In this document: positions 17,460 through 27,507 of the stretch, piece by piece
How positions within the stretch are numbered: position 1 is the first letter of the stretch
How the letters are laid out: every line of letters begins with the position of its first letter
Assembly: GCF_004168255.1 (NCBI RefSeq)
Contig: NZ_SEWG01000001.1
Coordinates: 682,001-746,000, forward strand
Source of the DNA: Mucilaginibacter terrigena
GTDB lineage: Bacteria > Bacteroidota > Bacteroidia > Sphingobacteriales > Sphingobacteriaceae
Direction of reading: 5' to 3'
DNA: 64,000 nt
Position numbers and translations under genes: made by a program
Notes under the pieces: model-generated
What the model saw: only the letters and a program-made list of their open reading frames with translations
Told to the model about the DNA's origin: nothing
Database searches by the model: none

Positions 17460-19934
17460 CTATTCGCTCCGCAAACTCCTTACCGGGTTTGCAATCGCCG
17501 CCTTTACGGTTTGGAAACTTAGCGTAAACAAAGCTGCCGCAAGCATGCCCGCGCCGCTCAGGGCGAAGATCCACCAGCTTATGGTGGTGCGGTCGGCAAA
17601 GTTTTCCATCCATTTGTGCATGGCATAATAGGCTATCGGGGTTACCAATACAAATGCCAGTACAATAAGCCAGATCAATTCTGTTGATAGCAGGGTAACT
17701 ATCTGCGCCACAGTAGCCCCTAATACTTTACGTACACCAATTTCTTTGGTGCGCTGGGTGGTAGTGTATATGGCCAGGCCCAATAAGCCCAGGCAGCTTA
17801 TAAAAACAGATAAGCCGGTTGCCCAGTTTAAAAGCTTAGAGGTGTTTTGCTCGGCCGTGTAAAATTTGGCAATGTTATCGTCAAAAAAGTTGTAGCTAAA
17901 ATCATCTTCGGGATAGATGTTTTTCCAAACTTTCTCAATTGCAGCCATCCCTGCTTTCCATTCGGCACCGCCGGCTGTTTCCGGTTTTAACAGGATATGA
18001 AAAGTGCGGTTGTTATATTTATTTGTGGTTGGCTGCAATATAGCCAAAGGTTTAATAGGCGCATGTAACGATCGCTGGTAAAAATCGGCGGTAACACCTA
18101 TAATTTGCTTCTTTTTACCATTATAGTCAAGTATTTTACCAATGGCATCATCCGGCTTGCGGAAACCTAATATACGGGCATAGGTATTGTTGATGAGCGT
18201 GCCCCCGCCGCCGGTGGTATCAGATGTACGCAGGTTGCGGCCGGCCAGTAATTTAATGTTGTAAACCTTTAAATAATTTTCGTCGGCAAATTTTTGCTGC
18301 AGGTCGGTTTTAACCTCTTTTTTACCATCTAAATAATTAACCGTGGTAGAGTTGGTATTATTTGATGATGGCGGCGCGCCACCCACGCTTATCAATTGTA
18401 TCTGCGGGATAGAGCGGATCTTGTTTAAAAACACCTGCTGCTTATCGGTATTTAATTGTTTAAATGGGGTGGATATATTAACGATAGCTTCCTTTCTAAA
18501 GCCAAGGTCCTTATGCAGGGCGTAGTATATTTGCTTGCTAACCAATACGGTTGCCATGATAAAGAACTGGGCTATTACAAACTGTGTAACTGTTAACGAT
18601 TTACGCAACCATACGCTGCGCGATTTGCTGCTGCCGCTTTGCACCTGGTTTTTCAGCACATCTACCGGTTTATAGCCAGATAATACCAGCGCGGGGTAAA
18701 AGCCCGAAAGGCCGCTAACCACCACAACCAGTATAAGCAGGAACAGTATCACATCGGGGTGATGAACAATGTTAAGCGAGATCTCCTTAGGTACAAAATC
18801 GGCAAATATTTTGAGGATAAGCGGCGCCGCGGCTACTGATATAATTACAGCAAGCAATGTGATCAAAAAGGTTTCGCTCAAAAACTGGGCGATGAGCTGC
18901 CCGCGTCTGCTGCCCATGGTTTTACGGATGCCTATTTCTTTGGCCCGCTGCGAGGCCTGTGCCGTAGTTAAATTAATAAAGTTGATGCAGCCCAGTATCA
19001 GTAAAAACGCCGCTATAACCAGCAGGCCGTATAAAGTTGTTTTATTAGCGGTGCGTGCGCCCTCCATCCCGCCGTAAACCTGGTCGAAATGGATGGCCTT
19101 AAGCGGCTGTAAGGTAAAGCCCTGCGTGTTGCCTTTATCTTCGGGGCGTGGCGGGTTATGCTTGTTAAGCATTACATTCAGTTGCTTCTCTACCTTCGCG
19201 GCCGATGCGGTTGGCGATAATTTTATAAAAAGCTGTGATGCCGAATTGGTATTGCCCCACTGCGGCTGCTCGAAATTAGCTTTAAGGTAACTGTTTGTTG
19301 TAGCAGTTATGGACGAGATAAAATCGTGGTACATAAAATCGGTACGTTCTGTTATAGGAGCAACAATACCGCTTACCGTGGTTTTAACAGAATCATCGTA
19401 GATCACTTCCTTACCCATCATATCGGCATACGCCAGTTTGGGGAAGTAGATCTTAGCCTGGGCCGAGGTAAGCACCACCTGGTCGGGGTTTTTGAGCGAA
19501 GTTTTTGGATTACCGGCCAGCCATTTGTAGTTGATAAACTTAAAATAATTTTCATCGGTAAAAATAATGCCCGGCTGATTTTTTACCTTATTATCCGCGG
19601 CGGTACCATTTGGTATAACCACGGTAGTTTGATCGTAAGTATAAAACGGGGCAATAATATCTACACCGGTTACTTCGCTTTTTATAGCCGGAGCCAGGGC
19701 CAGGGTTACGCCGCTGTTGTGGCCAACTTCGCCCGCGAAGGAGTAATCGGTTGTTACCCGGTAAATACGTTCGGGATCCTTGTGGAATTTATCAAACGTA
19801 AAGTCGAAATAAACAATAAGGTAGATAACCAGCGCCGCGCTGATACCTATCGACAAGCCTACAACGTTTATAAGCGTAAATAGCTTGTGTTTTTTAAAAC
19901 CGCGTAAGGCGATCTTGAAGTAGTTTTTTATCAT
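17460..19934 (-). CDS. FtsX/MacB-type ABC transporter permease, last gene of its unit
   Basis: 824 residues from the ATG at 19934 (MIKNYFKIALRGFKK), making it the longest of the array. An ATG four codons upstream would read into the junction palindrome and is not preferred. The first half has NLTTAQASQRAKEIGIRK with TMGSRRGQ. The second half departs from the common FGLASF pattern, reading LGLAIYTTTQRTKEIGVRK. With 2562..4976 and 5058..7484 it makes up the TAQ subgroup. A glycine-rich insert (SDTTGGGGTLINN) and a PPSSNNTNS stretch in the second periplasmic domain are not seen in its neighbours. The terminator 17292..17323 follows. Confidence 0.92.
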   Translation of the reverse strand: MIKNYFKIALRGFKKHKLFTLINVVGLSIGISAALVIYLIVYFDFTFDKFHKDPERIYRVTTDYSFAGEVGHNSGVTLALAPAIKSEVTGVDIIAPFYTYDQTTVVIPNGTAADNKVKNQPGIIFTDENYFKFINYKWLAGNPKTSLKNPDQVVLTSAQAKIYFPKLAYADMMGKEVIYDDSVKTTVSGIVAPITERTDFMYHDFISSITATTNSYLKANFEQPQWGNTNSASQLFIKLSPTASAAKVEKQLNVMLNKHNPPRPEDKGNTQGFTLQPLKAIHFDQVYGGMEGARTANKTTLYGLLVIAAFLLILGCINFINLTTAQASQRAKEIGIRKTMGSRRGQLIAQFLSETFLITLLAVIISVAAAPLILKIFADFVPKEISLNIVHHPDVILFLLILVVVVSGLSGFYPALVLSGYKPVDVLKNQVQSGSSKSRSVWLRKSLTVTQFVIAQFFIMATVLVSKQIYYALHKDLGFRKEAIVNISTPFKQLNTDKQQVFLNKIRSIPQIQLISVGGAPPSSNNTNSTTVNYLDGKKEVKTDLQQKFADENYLKVYNIKLLAGRNLRTSDTTGGGGTLINNTYARILGFRKPDDAIGKILDYNGKKKQIIGVTADFYQRSLHAPIKPLAILQPTTNKYNNRTFHILLKPETAGGAEWKAGMAAIEKVWKNIYPEDDFSYNFFDDNIAKFYTAEQNTSKLLNWATGLSVFISCLGLLGLAIYTTTQRTKEIGVRKVLGATVAQIVTLLSTELIWLIVLAFVLVTPIAYYAMHKWMENFADRTTISWWIFALSGAGMLAAALFTLSFQTVKAAIANPVRSLRSE

Positions 19935-19940
19935 ATTTTG

Positions 19941-20012
19941 AGTCATTGTGTCATTAGGCCATTAGTCAGTACAGGCCTAAATAACGACCCAACGACCAAA
20001 TGACTCAATGAA
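19941..20012. repeat. iterated-octamer palindrome, permease junction
   Basis: GTCATTGTG/TCATTAGG words face AACGACC/AATGACTCAATGA words around a loop containing CAGGCCTA. More diverged than the copies at 2490 and 27432. Confidence 0.65.
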
Positions 20013-20016
20013 CTGT

Positions 20017-22440
20017 TTATTCGCTCTTTAAGCTTTTCACCGGATTGGCCAATGCCGCTTTAACCGACTGAAAGCTGATGGTAATAAATGCTATAACTAT
20101 TGCCCCTGTACCTGCCGCTGCTATTATCCACCATTTTATACCATCGCGATAGGCAAAACCCTGCAGCCAGTAACGGCCGGCCAGCCAGGCCAGCGGCGAC
20201 GCTAATACGATGGCTATTAACACCAGCTTTATAAAATCTTTTGAAAGCATCCCCACTATAATAGATACGTTGGCCCCCAAAACTTTACGGATGCCTATCT
20301 CTTTGGTACGCTGCTCGGCGGCGTAGGCTGCCAAACCAAATAAACCAAGGCAAGCAATAACAATGGCCATAGTGGTAAAGGCTACAAAAATACCGCCCAT
20401 GCGTTGTTCGGTACGGTAGCTTCTTTCAAAATCCTCGTCCATAAAGGTGTAATCCAGTTGCTGGTTTGGCGATACCGAATGCCATTTTGCCTTTACCTGC
20501 GCTATAAGGCCGGTTGTATTGGCGGTGTTAATGCGTACGGCGAGGCTGCCCCTATTCTCTTGCAGGGCAAATACCACCGGTGTAACATTTTCCCTGAGCG
20601 AGTTAAAGTTAAAATCCTTTACCACACCTATAATACGGTAGATCTTTAAATTCTTTGCCATATTATCCATCGAATAGTACAGTTCCTTGTTTATCGGGTC
20701 TTTAACTCCAAGGCGTTTTACGGCAGCTTCGTTTATCACCAGGGCTGTCGAATCTGCTTTATTCCCTTTAGAAAAATTGCGGCCCTGCAATAACTTCATC
20801 CCCATTGTGCCTATATAATCTTCATCAATATCCCACACCTGGGTTGATAAGGCAGTTTTGGTATCCCTGTTGGCATCCTGGAAAAACGTGGTGCTGTTGC
20901 GCCATCCGCTGGTGGGTATATAGCCCGTCATGGTGGTACTTACTACGCCCGGTAGCTGCCCAAGTTGTTCCTTAAGCACTTTAGCGCGGTCGCCCAGGGC
21001 ATTAGCGTTATTGATAACCATTACCTGCTCGCGGTTAAAACCAAGGTCCTTGCTTTGGATAAATTTAAGCTGATGATAAATAACCAGCGTGCCGATGATC
21101 AGAAAAATTGATATTGAAAACTGGAACACCACCAAAAAGCTGCGCAGAAAGCCGCCTTTAAAACCTGATGATAACTTGCCCTTTAATACATCAACCGGCT
21201 GAAAAGCCGAAAGAAAAAACGCCGGGTAAGAGCCTGCCAGGCAACCTATAACCAATACGGTTACAAGCAAGGCCGGTAAAAGCCACGCAAAAGTTGCAGC
21301 GGTAAAGCCAAGCTGCTTATCGGCTAATTGGTTAAACAATGGCAACAGCAGCCATGCCCCTATTACCGATATGATGGTAGCGAAAAGTGTTACCATAACA
21401 GACTCGGACAGGAACTGCGCGATAAGATATTTACGCGGCGAACCCAATACTTTGCGCACCCCAACTTCGCGGGCGCGGTTTGATGAGCGCGCGGTGCTCA
21501 GGTTCATAAAATTAACACAGGCTATCAGCAATATAAATATGGCGATGGCCGAAAACATATACACGTATTGGATATTACCATTCCCGCTCAGTTCGGCCTC
21601 GCGGTTTGACTTTAGGTGGATATCCTTTAAGGGGATCAAATTCACCCTGAAGTAACTTCCGCCCTTTTCAAGGTCTTCGTAACTCATATGGACAGCAGCT
21701 TGCAACTGGCCGCCCACATATTTGCTCACCATACCCTTAAGTTTGGCATTCAGTTTATTAACATCCGCGCCCGGCTTTAATAAAATATAAGTGTTAAAGT
21801 TATTGCTTAACCAGGCATCCTCTTTGCTTTCGGCAAGGTCTGTCATGCATATGAAGATATCGGTGTTAAAGTGCGATTGCTTGGGCATGTCTTTAATAAC
21901 ACCCGTAACCTTGTAAAAAAGCGTATCGTTCAATGTAAGAGATTTACCAACCGCATCATCTGTATCAAAATATTTTTTGGCAGTGGTTTCGTTGATCACC
22001 ACGCTCCTGGGGTTTTTAAGCGCCGTTTTTGGGTCGCCGTGCAGCATGGGCAGCGTAAACACATCAAATATCTGCGGGTCGGCATATAATACATGCTGCT
22101 CCTGCACGTTCTCGTCGCCTTTGCGCACTTTAAAACTGCCGCGGTCCCTAAACCTTACGGCCAGCTCCACCTCGGGGAAATCGTTTAAGAACGTTTGTGC
22201 CATTGGCGCCGGCGATACCGCGTAGCTGTTGGTATTGCCCCCAAACCTTATCTCGTCGTTTGCCCGGTAAATGCGGTCGGCTTTGGTGTTAAATTTATCA
22301 TACCCAAGCTCATCTATCACATAAAAAACAATAAGCATGCACACGCATAAGCCCAGGGCAAGGCCAAACACGTTAATAATAGTGAAGCCTTTATTCTTTT
22401 TTAAACTTCTGAAGGCGGTTTTGATGTAGTTTTTAAACAT
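20017..22440 (-). CDS. FtsX/MacB-type ABC transporter permease
   Basis: 807 residues. The N-terminus MFKNYIKTAFRSLKKNKGFTIINVFGLALG is followed by a membrane segment containing CVCMLIVFYVIDELGYDKF. FtsX signatures are REVGVRKVLGSPR and KEIGIRKVLGANVS, with FGLAAYAAEQRTKE between TM6 and the C-terminal signature. The first periplasmic domain contains a DYNxK-like variant ending GNGNIQYVYMFSAIAIF, shared with 22578..24983 (NGDINYVYIFGALAAF). These two neighbours are probably sister genes. It lies within the seven-gene unit that starts at 33439. Confidence 0.92.
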   Translation of the reverse strand: MFKNYIKTAFRSLKKNKGFTIINVFGLALGLCVCMLIVFYVIDELGYDKFNTKADRIYRANDEIRFGGNTNSYAVSPAPMAQTFLNDFPEVELAVRFRDRGSFKVRKGDENVQEQHVLYADPQIFDVFTLPMLHGDPKTALKNPRSVVINETTAKKYFDTDDAVGKSLTLNDTLFYKVTGVIKDMPKQSHFNTDIFICMTDLAESKEDAWLSNNFNTYILLKPGADVNKLNAKLKGMVSKYVGGQLQAAVHMSYEDLEKGGSYFRVNLIPLKDIHLKSNREAELSGNGNIQYVYMFSAIAIFILLIACVNFMNLSTARSSNRAREVGVRKVLGSPRKYLIAQFLSESVMVTLFATIISVIGAWLLLPLFNQLADKQLGFTAATFAWLLPALLVTVLVIGCLAGSYPAFFLSAFQPVDVLKGKLSSGFKGGFLRSFLVVFQFSISIFLIIGTLVIYHQLKFIQSKDLGFNREQVMVINNANALGDRAKVLKEQLGQLPGVVSTTMTGYIPTSGWRNSTTFFQDANRDTKTALSTQVWDIDEDYIGTMGMKLLQGRNFSKGNKADSTALVINEAAVKRLGVKDPINKELYYSMDNMAKNLKIYRIIGVVKDFNFNSLRENVTPVVFALQENRGSLAVRINTANTTGLIAQVKAKWHSVSPNQQLDYTFMDEDFERSYRTEQRMGGIFVAFTTMAIVIACLGLFGLAAYAAEQRTKEIGIRKVLGANVSIIVGMLSKDFIKLVLIAIVLASPLAWLAGRYWLQGFAYRDGIKWWIIAAAGTGAIVIAFITISFQSVKAALANPVKSLKSE

Positions 22441-22449
22441 GATGTTTTT

Positions 22450-22545
22450 TTTTTAAATTCTAAATCTCAACACTAAATCCTAAACTAACCTCTATGTCTT
22501 AAATCGACTTTAGGGTGTAAAAATCAGGATTTAGAGTTTCTGTCT
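22450..22545. repeat. iterated-heptamer palindrome, permease junction
   Basis: CTAAATC-type words (near 22458, 22473) face GGATTTAGAGTTT (near 22530) across a loop. Same architecture as the octamer palindromes but a different word. It fills most of the 137-base gap. Confidence 0.6.
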
Positions 22546-22577
22546 CGGCATATATGACAACTTGTAACCTAAACAGG

Positions 22578-24983
22578 TTACTCGCTTCGTAAACTTTTTA
22601 CGGGGTTGGCCAATGCCGCCCTAATTGTTTGAAAACTTACCGTAATATACGCCACAGCTAAAGCCATTGTACCTGCCGCTACAAATACCCACCATTGTAC
22701 CTCTACGCGGTAAGCAAATTCCTGAAGCCATTTGTGCATGGCAAACCACGTAAACGGTATTGCTATGATAATTGACAGCGCAACCAATTTTAAGAACTGG
22801 GCCGATAGCATCCCGGTAATACTGCCCGACGATGCACCTAACACCTTGCGGATGCCTATCTCTTTTACCCGCTGGCGGATACTGAATGCCGATAAGCCAA
22901 ATAAACCCAGGCTCGCTATAATTACTGCCAGCACCGCAAACGAGGTAAATATTTTACCCGTACGGGCCTCGGCTATGTATAGCTGGGCAAACTGGTCGTC
23001 CAGAAAGGTATAGCTGAACGGGCTATCGGCGTGGTAATCGTCCCACTGTGTTTTAATATCCGCAATTAAACCGCTTACATCAGCCGTTTTAACTTTTACC
23101 ATGATAGAGCCGTTGCTGTGGCCGTAAAGCATCATTAACGGGGCTATTTTTTCTTTGGCCGATGAATAATGAAAATCTTTAACTACGCCAACAATGGTAA
23201 ACTCGCGCTGGCCCGAGCGCACAATGGTTTTACCTATCGGGTCGGCGTTGCCTATACCAAGCTCCTTTACCGTAGTTTCGTTTACAATAACGGCCGACGA
23301 ATCGCCCGGGGAAGCCGGGGAAAAGTTTCGCCCTGTGGCCATTTTCATGCCCATAGTTGGCAAGTAATTTTCATCAATATGGTAGATGCTGGCGTGGATC
23401 TCGCTGTGGCCCACGTTAGCGTTTGATGATTTTAGATAGATCTGGGTACCATCGCCTGTGCGCACCGGCAAATCGCTTGATATGGTGGCGTTAAGTACCT
23501 GCTTATTTTGCAGCAACTGGTTTTTAAATGGCACCAGGTTGTTTTTTAACGTGTAAGTATCGTTTATTACCAATACCTGGTCTTTATCGTAACCCAATTT
23601 TTGGTTCTGCATAAAATGCAGCTGCTGGTACACTATAAACGTGGCGATGATAAACGCGGTTGATATACCAAACTGGAATACAATTAAGCCACTGCGTAAC
23701 AGGCTGCGTGTGTTTTGCGAGTTGCTGTTACCTTTTAATACGCTTAGTATCTTAAATGACGAAATAAAGAACGCCGGGTAAACGCCTGCTGCAATACCCA
23801 CTACCAGGGCCACTATCAACTCGATGAACAGAGCTTTGTAGTTTAAATAAAATTGCATGGTGATATGCTTGCCCGCTACATTGTTAAAATATGGCAGTAA
23901 AACATAAACAAGGGCAAGGGCAAAAACCATTGCAATTGTGGTTAACATTACCGATTCGGTTAAGAACTGATTTACCAGGCTGTTTTTTAACGACCCCAAA
24001 ACCTTACGGATGCCAACCTCTTTTGACCGCCTTGCCGATGCCGCTGTAGAAAGATTGGTGAAATTGATGCAGGCAAGCAGTAATATAAACGCGGCAAGCG
24101 CCCCAAATATGTAAACGTAATTGATGTCGCCATTTGCCTCGCGCTCAAATTTGGTATGCGAGCGCAGGTGGATATCGGTAATGGGTTGTAAGCTAAAAAT
24201 AAAGGTGTTGACAGATTTTTGCGCTTCGGCCAGGCTCACACCCATATCTCGTTGAACTTCGGGCACTACGTATTTTGATACCAGCTGCGGAAATTGCGCT
24301 TCCAGCTTTTTAGGGTCGGCGTTCTTATCCAGCAGCAAGTATGTGTAATAACCAATATTGCTCCAGGTTTGGGGGCGGTTACGCGTATCCAGGCTTATAA
24401 AAGCATCGGCATGGAAGTGCGAATTATCGGGCACGTTGTTGATGATGCCGGTAACCTTTAGGGGCTGGTTGGCAACCAAAATTATTTTGCCAATAGCGGG
24501 GGTTTCGCCAAAATACTTTTTGGCCATATTTTTTGTAAGCACAATGCTGTTTGGCTCGGCCAGCGCGATACTGTTATCGCCCTTTATAAGGGGGATCGAA
24601 AAGATCTTCAGGAAATTAGAATCGGCCTGTACAATATTGGTTTCTTTAAATTGCTGCCCGTTATATTTAACAAAAAGCGGGGGATTGCTCAATAACCGGG
24701 TTGATGCCTTTATCTCGGGATATGCATTTTTCATGCCCTCGCCTACCGCTACATCAACAAGGGGGTAAACATCGGTACCACCGTTGCCAATGGTGCCCAG
24801 GTTTACCCGGTAAAGCTGTTTTGAATTTGCGGAATAGGTATCGTATGTTAACTCCTGGTACAGGTAGCCGCTTATAAGCATACAGCAGGCCAGGCCAATG
24901 GCCAATCCAAATGTGTTGATTAACGAGAACACCTTGTTTTTGGTAAGGCTTCGCCAGGCGATGGTTAAATAATTCTTTATCAT
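22578..24983 (-). CDS. FtsX/MacB-type ABC transporter permease
   Basis: 801 residues from the ATG at 24983 (MIKNYLTIAWRSLTKNKVFS). Upstream in-frame codons belong to the junction repeat. TM1 is rich in small residues and contains two cysteines (LACCMLISGYLYQEL). The first FtsX signature has an unusual NFTNLSTAASARRSKEVG (TAA instead of TARS or TAQ), and the second reads LSAFSIRQRVKEIGIRKVLG. The first periplasmic domain is somewhat longer than average, with a charged helix (VPEVQRDMGVSLAEAQKS) not obvious in the sisters, a possible site of substrate or partner specificity. Confidence 0.92.
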   Translation of the reverse strand: MIKNYLTIAWRSLTKNKVFSLINTFGLAIGLACCMLISGYLYQELTYDTYSANSKQLYRVNLGTIGNGGTDVYPLVDVAVGEGMKNAYPEIKASTRLLSNPPLFVKYNGQQFKETNIVQADSNFLKIFSIPLIKGDNSIALAEPNSIVLTKNMAKKYFGETPAIGKIILVANQPLKVTGIINNVPDNSHFHADAFISLDTRNRPQTWSNIGYYTYLLLDKNADPKKLEAQFPQLVSKYVVPEVQRDMGVSLAEAQKSVNTFIFSLQPITDIHLRSHTKFEREANGDINYVYIFGALAAFILLLACINFTNLSTAASARRSKEVGIRKVLGSLKNSLVNQFLTESVMLTTIAMVFALALVYVLLPYFNNVAGKHITMQFYLNYKALFIELIVALVVGIAAGVYPAFFISSFKILSVLKGNSNSQNTRSLLRSGLIVFQFGISTAFIIATFIVYQQLHFMQNQKLGYDKDQVLVINDTYTLKNNLVPFKNQLLQNKQVLNATISSDLPVRTGDGTQIYLKSSNANVGHSEIHASIYHIDENYLPTMGMKMATGRNFSPASPGDSSAVIVNETTVKELGIGNADPIGKTIVRSGQREFTIVGVVKDFHYSSAKEKIAPLMMLYGHSNGSIMVKVKTADVSGLIADIKTQWDDYHADSPFSYTFLDDQFAQLYIAEARTGKIFTSFAVLAVIIASLGLFGLSAFSIRQRVKEIGIRKVLGASSGSITGMLSAQFLKLVALSIIIAIPFTWFAMHKWLQEFAYRVEVQWWVFVAAGTMALAVAYITVSFQTIRAALANPVKSLRSE

Positions 24984-24990
24984 TTTTTTA

Positions 24991-25050
24991 GTCATTGGCT
25001 CATTAGGTCATTAGTCATTGCCGGTCCGAAATGACTCAATGACCCAATGA
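24991..25050. repeat. iterated-octamer palindrome, permease junction
   Basis: GTCATTGGCTCATTAGG words on the left and AATGACTCAATGACCC on the right, with loop containing GCCGGTCCG. Gap between two permease genes. Confidence 0.75.
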
Positions 25051-25055
25051 TAAAT

Positions 25056-27425
25056 TTATTCGGAACGTAAACTTTTTACCGGGTTACTTAACGCGGCTTT
25101 TATGGCCTGCCCGCTTACTGTTAGCAAGGTTACGGCAAGGCTTATCACTATAGTAGCCACAAATACCCACGGGCTTATATCAGTACGGTAGGTGTAATTA
25201 TGCAGCCACTGGTCCATAAAACGCCAGCTTACCGCACCGCCGATAATAAAGGCGATAATAACCAACTGCACAAATTCTTTTGACAGGTTAAGCCATAAAT
25301 TTGCAGTGGTGGCACCCAATACCTTGCGGATGCCGATCTCCTTGCGGCGCTGTTCGGCTGCGAATGATGCCAGGCCGAATAGACCAAGGCAGGACAGCAC
25401 AATGGCCAGCACGGTGAATGAATTTGACAGCGTACCCAATAATTGCTCGGTATGGAATTTTTTACTGTACTCTTCGTCAACAAATTTGTAGTTGAAGGGG
25501 TAATCCGGGTTATACTTTTTATAAACAGCGCTTAATTTATCCAGCGCATTTGATACGGATAATGCCTTGTTAAGCCTTACCCCTGCCATGCCTGCCCAGC
25601 CTTTTACATTGCCTACTATAAGTGGTTTTGCCGGCTCGGATGGCGAGTTTACAATATAATTTTTTAATACCCCAACAACAGTACGGTCGGCGCCCTGCCA
25701 GTTAACAACTGCACCCAAAGGTTCTTTTAAACGCATCATTTTCACAGCGGCTTCATTCAGCAGGATAGCGGTGGTATCTGATGGGCGTGTACTATCAAAA
25801 TCGCGCCCCATGGCCATTTCCAAACCAAATGTTTTGGTGAAGTGATAATTGGCTACCATCTGCTCAATCGGCAGTTTGTCTTCGCCCGGCAACTGCCCCG
25901 GCCATTTAATACCCCACGATGCACCACCGTTACCTGTTATGGTGTTTGAAGTGCTTACAGCCTCGGTAATAGCCCCTGATGCGATGGCATCCCTGCGGAA
26001 ACTTTCAAATTCATTATACAACCTGCCATCAAGCGGAACCTCTACCAGGCCGTTTTTATCATAACCTGCCGGGCGGTTTTTAATGAAGTTTAATTGCTTG
26101 TAAATAAGGATGGTTGACAAAATAAGGCAGGTTGCAAACGAGAATTGCACGATAACCAATATTTGCCTTGGCCTTAAGGTTGCCTTGCCAGCTTTGTTTA
26201 TCCCCTTTAAAACCTTTACCGGTTTAAACGACGACAGGAAGAGCGCGGGGTAACTGCCCGCGATAATGCCGGTAATAACCGTAACCCCTGTTCCGGCTAT
26301 CCAAAAGAAGGGCAGCCGATAAGGAATGGTTAAATTTTTTGCGATAAGGCCGTTAAAATAAGGCAGTATCAATGCAGTTAAAGCCAGTGCAAGCCCAAAT
26401 GATATTACGCACATCAGTAACGATTCGCCCATAAACTGCTGGATGATAGAAACGCGCCTTGCACCTACCACTTTGCGCACCCCAACTTCGCGGGCACGGG
26501 TTTGTGAGCGTGCGGTAGAAAGGTTCATGAAATTGATGCAGGCTATCAGCAGGATGCCAATGGCCAAAAACATAAACAGGCGCACATATTCTATAGCGCC
26601 GCCGCCGGTGCTTACGCCGTTTTTAAACTCGGTGAACAGGTGCTGTTTAGAAAACTGGTACAGGAACAGCTTGTTCTCTTTATCCTGCGAATTGTATTTG
26701 GCTACCAGGCCGGCCAGCTTACTATTAAGCTTGCTTAAATTGGTGCCCGATTTTACCTTCACATACGTTTGGAAACTAAAGTTGCCCCAGCCCGAGGTTT
26801 TTATCCAGGGTTCGTCTGCCTCCAGCATAGCCCACGAACCCATCGCGCTAAATTTCATGGAGCTGTTTTCGGGCATGTCTTTTAAAATGCCTGTAACCTT
26901 GGCGCTGCGTGTATTGTTTATTTTAACCATTTTACCCATAGGGTCAGTATTACCAAAAATTGCTTTTGCGGTGCTTTGGGTTAATACAACGGATGACACA
27001 TCTTTAAAAGCATCAGATTTACTGCCCTGTACAAATTCAAAGCTGAAAATATCGAGCAGCGACGGATCGGCCGATAACATGGTAATTTTAAGGGCGTTAT
27101 CCTTATAGCTGAACAGGTATTCGTTCCCCCAGTTGGTGCGTGCCGTAAGCGCTATCTCGGGGTAGTTTTTACGTATAGCATCAGCAACCGGTACCGACAT
27201 GCTGTTGGTGCTGCGGATGTCGCCATTTGATGGCTGGTTGCGCCAAACCTGGTAGATCAGGTCCTGGTCCTTATACATTTTATCGAACGAGAATTCGTTG
27301 TAAACATATAATAACAGCATAAAGCTTACCGCCATGCCTACACCCAGGCCACCTATATTAATAAAGCTGTAAAGCTTATGACGGGCCAGGTTACGCCATG
27401 CAATTTTCAAATAATTCTTTATCAT
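25056..27425 (-). CDS. FtsX/MacB-type ABC transporter permease
   Basis: 789 residues from the ATG at 27425 (MIKNYLKIAWRNLARHKLYS). Twelve further in-frame codons upstream (beginning MTQCPNDP) are translated junction repeat and are excluded. Signatures are REVGVRKVVGARR and KEIGIRKVLGATTA. It is the closest relative of the lone permease 14713..17079 by shared WPGQLPGE, GRDF and MMRLKEP motifs and by the first membrane segment. The second periplasmic domain contains WGIKWPGQLPGEDKLPIEQ, a tryptophan-rich motif that recurs in weaker form in 27508..29877, 36252..38606, 41169..43526 and 43600..45975. Confidence 0.92.
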   Translation of the reverse strand: MIKNYLKIAWRNLARHKLYSFINIGGLGVGMAVSFMLLLYVYNEFSFDKMYKDQDLIYQVWRNQPSNGDIRSTNSMSVPVADAIRKNYPEIALTARTNWGNEYLFSYKDNALKITMLSADPSLLDIFSFEFVQGSKSDAFKDVSSVVLTQSTAKAIFGNTDPMGKMVKINNTRSAKVTGILKDMPENSSMKFSAMGSWAMLEADEPWIKTSGWGNFSFQTYVKVKSGTNLSKLNSKLAGLVAKYNSQDKENKLFLYQFSKQHLFTEFKNGVSTGGGAIEYVRLFMFLAIGILLIACINFMNLSTARSQTRAREVGVRKVVGARRVSIIQQFMGESLLMCVISFGLALALTALILPYFNGLIAKNLTIPYRLPFFWIAGTGVTVITGIIAGSYPALFLSSFKPVKVLKGINKAGKATLRPRQILVIVQFSFATCLILSTILIYKQLNFIKNRPAGYDKNGLVEVPLDGRLYNEFESFRRDAIASGAITEAVSTSNTITGNGGASWGIKWPGQLPGEDKLPIEQMVANYHFTKTFGLEMAMGRDFDSTRPSDTTAILLNEAAVKMMRLKEPLGAVVNWQGADRTVVGVLKNYIVNSPSEPAKPLIVGNVKGWAGMAGVRLNKALSVSNALDKLSAVYKKYNPDYPFNYKFVDEEYSKKFHTEQLLGTLSNSFTVLAIVLSCLGLFGLASFAAEQRRKEIGIRKVLGATTANLWLNLSKEFVQLVIIAFIIGGAVSWRFMDQWLHNYTYRTDISPWVFVATIVISLAVTLLTVSGQAIKAALSNPVKSLRSE

Positions 27426-27431
27426 TTTTTT

Positions 27432-27503
27432 AGTCATTGGGTCATTGGGGCATTGAGTCATTACCGGTCTAAAAATTACCTGATGACTAAATGACCTAAT
27501 GAC
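27432..27503. repeat. iterated-octamer palindrome, permease junction
   Basis: GTCATTGGGTCATTGGGGC on the left, GATGACTAAATGACCTAATG on the right, loop containing ACCGGTCTA. Fills the gap between two permease genes. Confidence 0.78.
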
Positions 27504-27507
27504 AAAT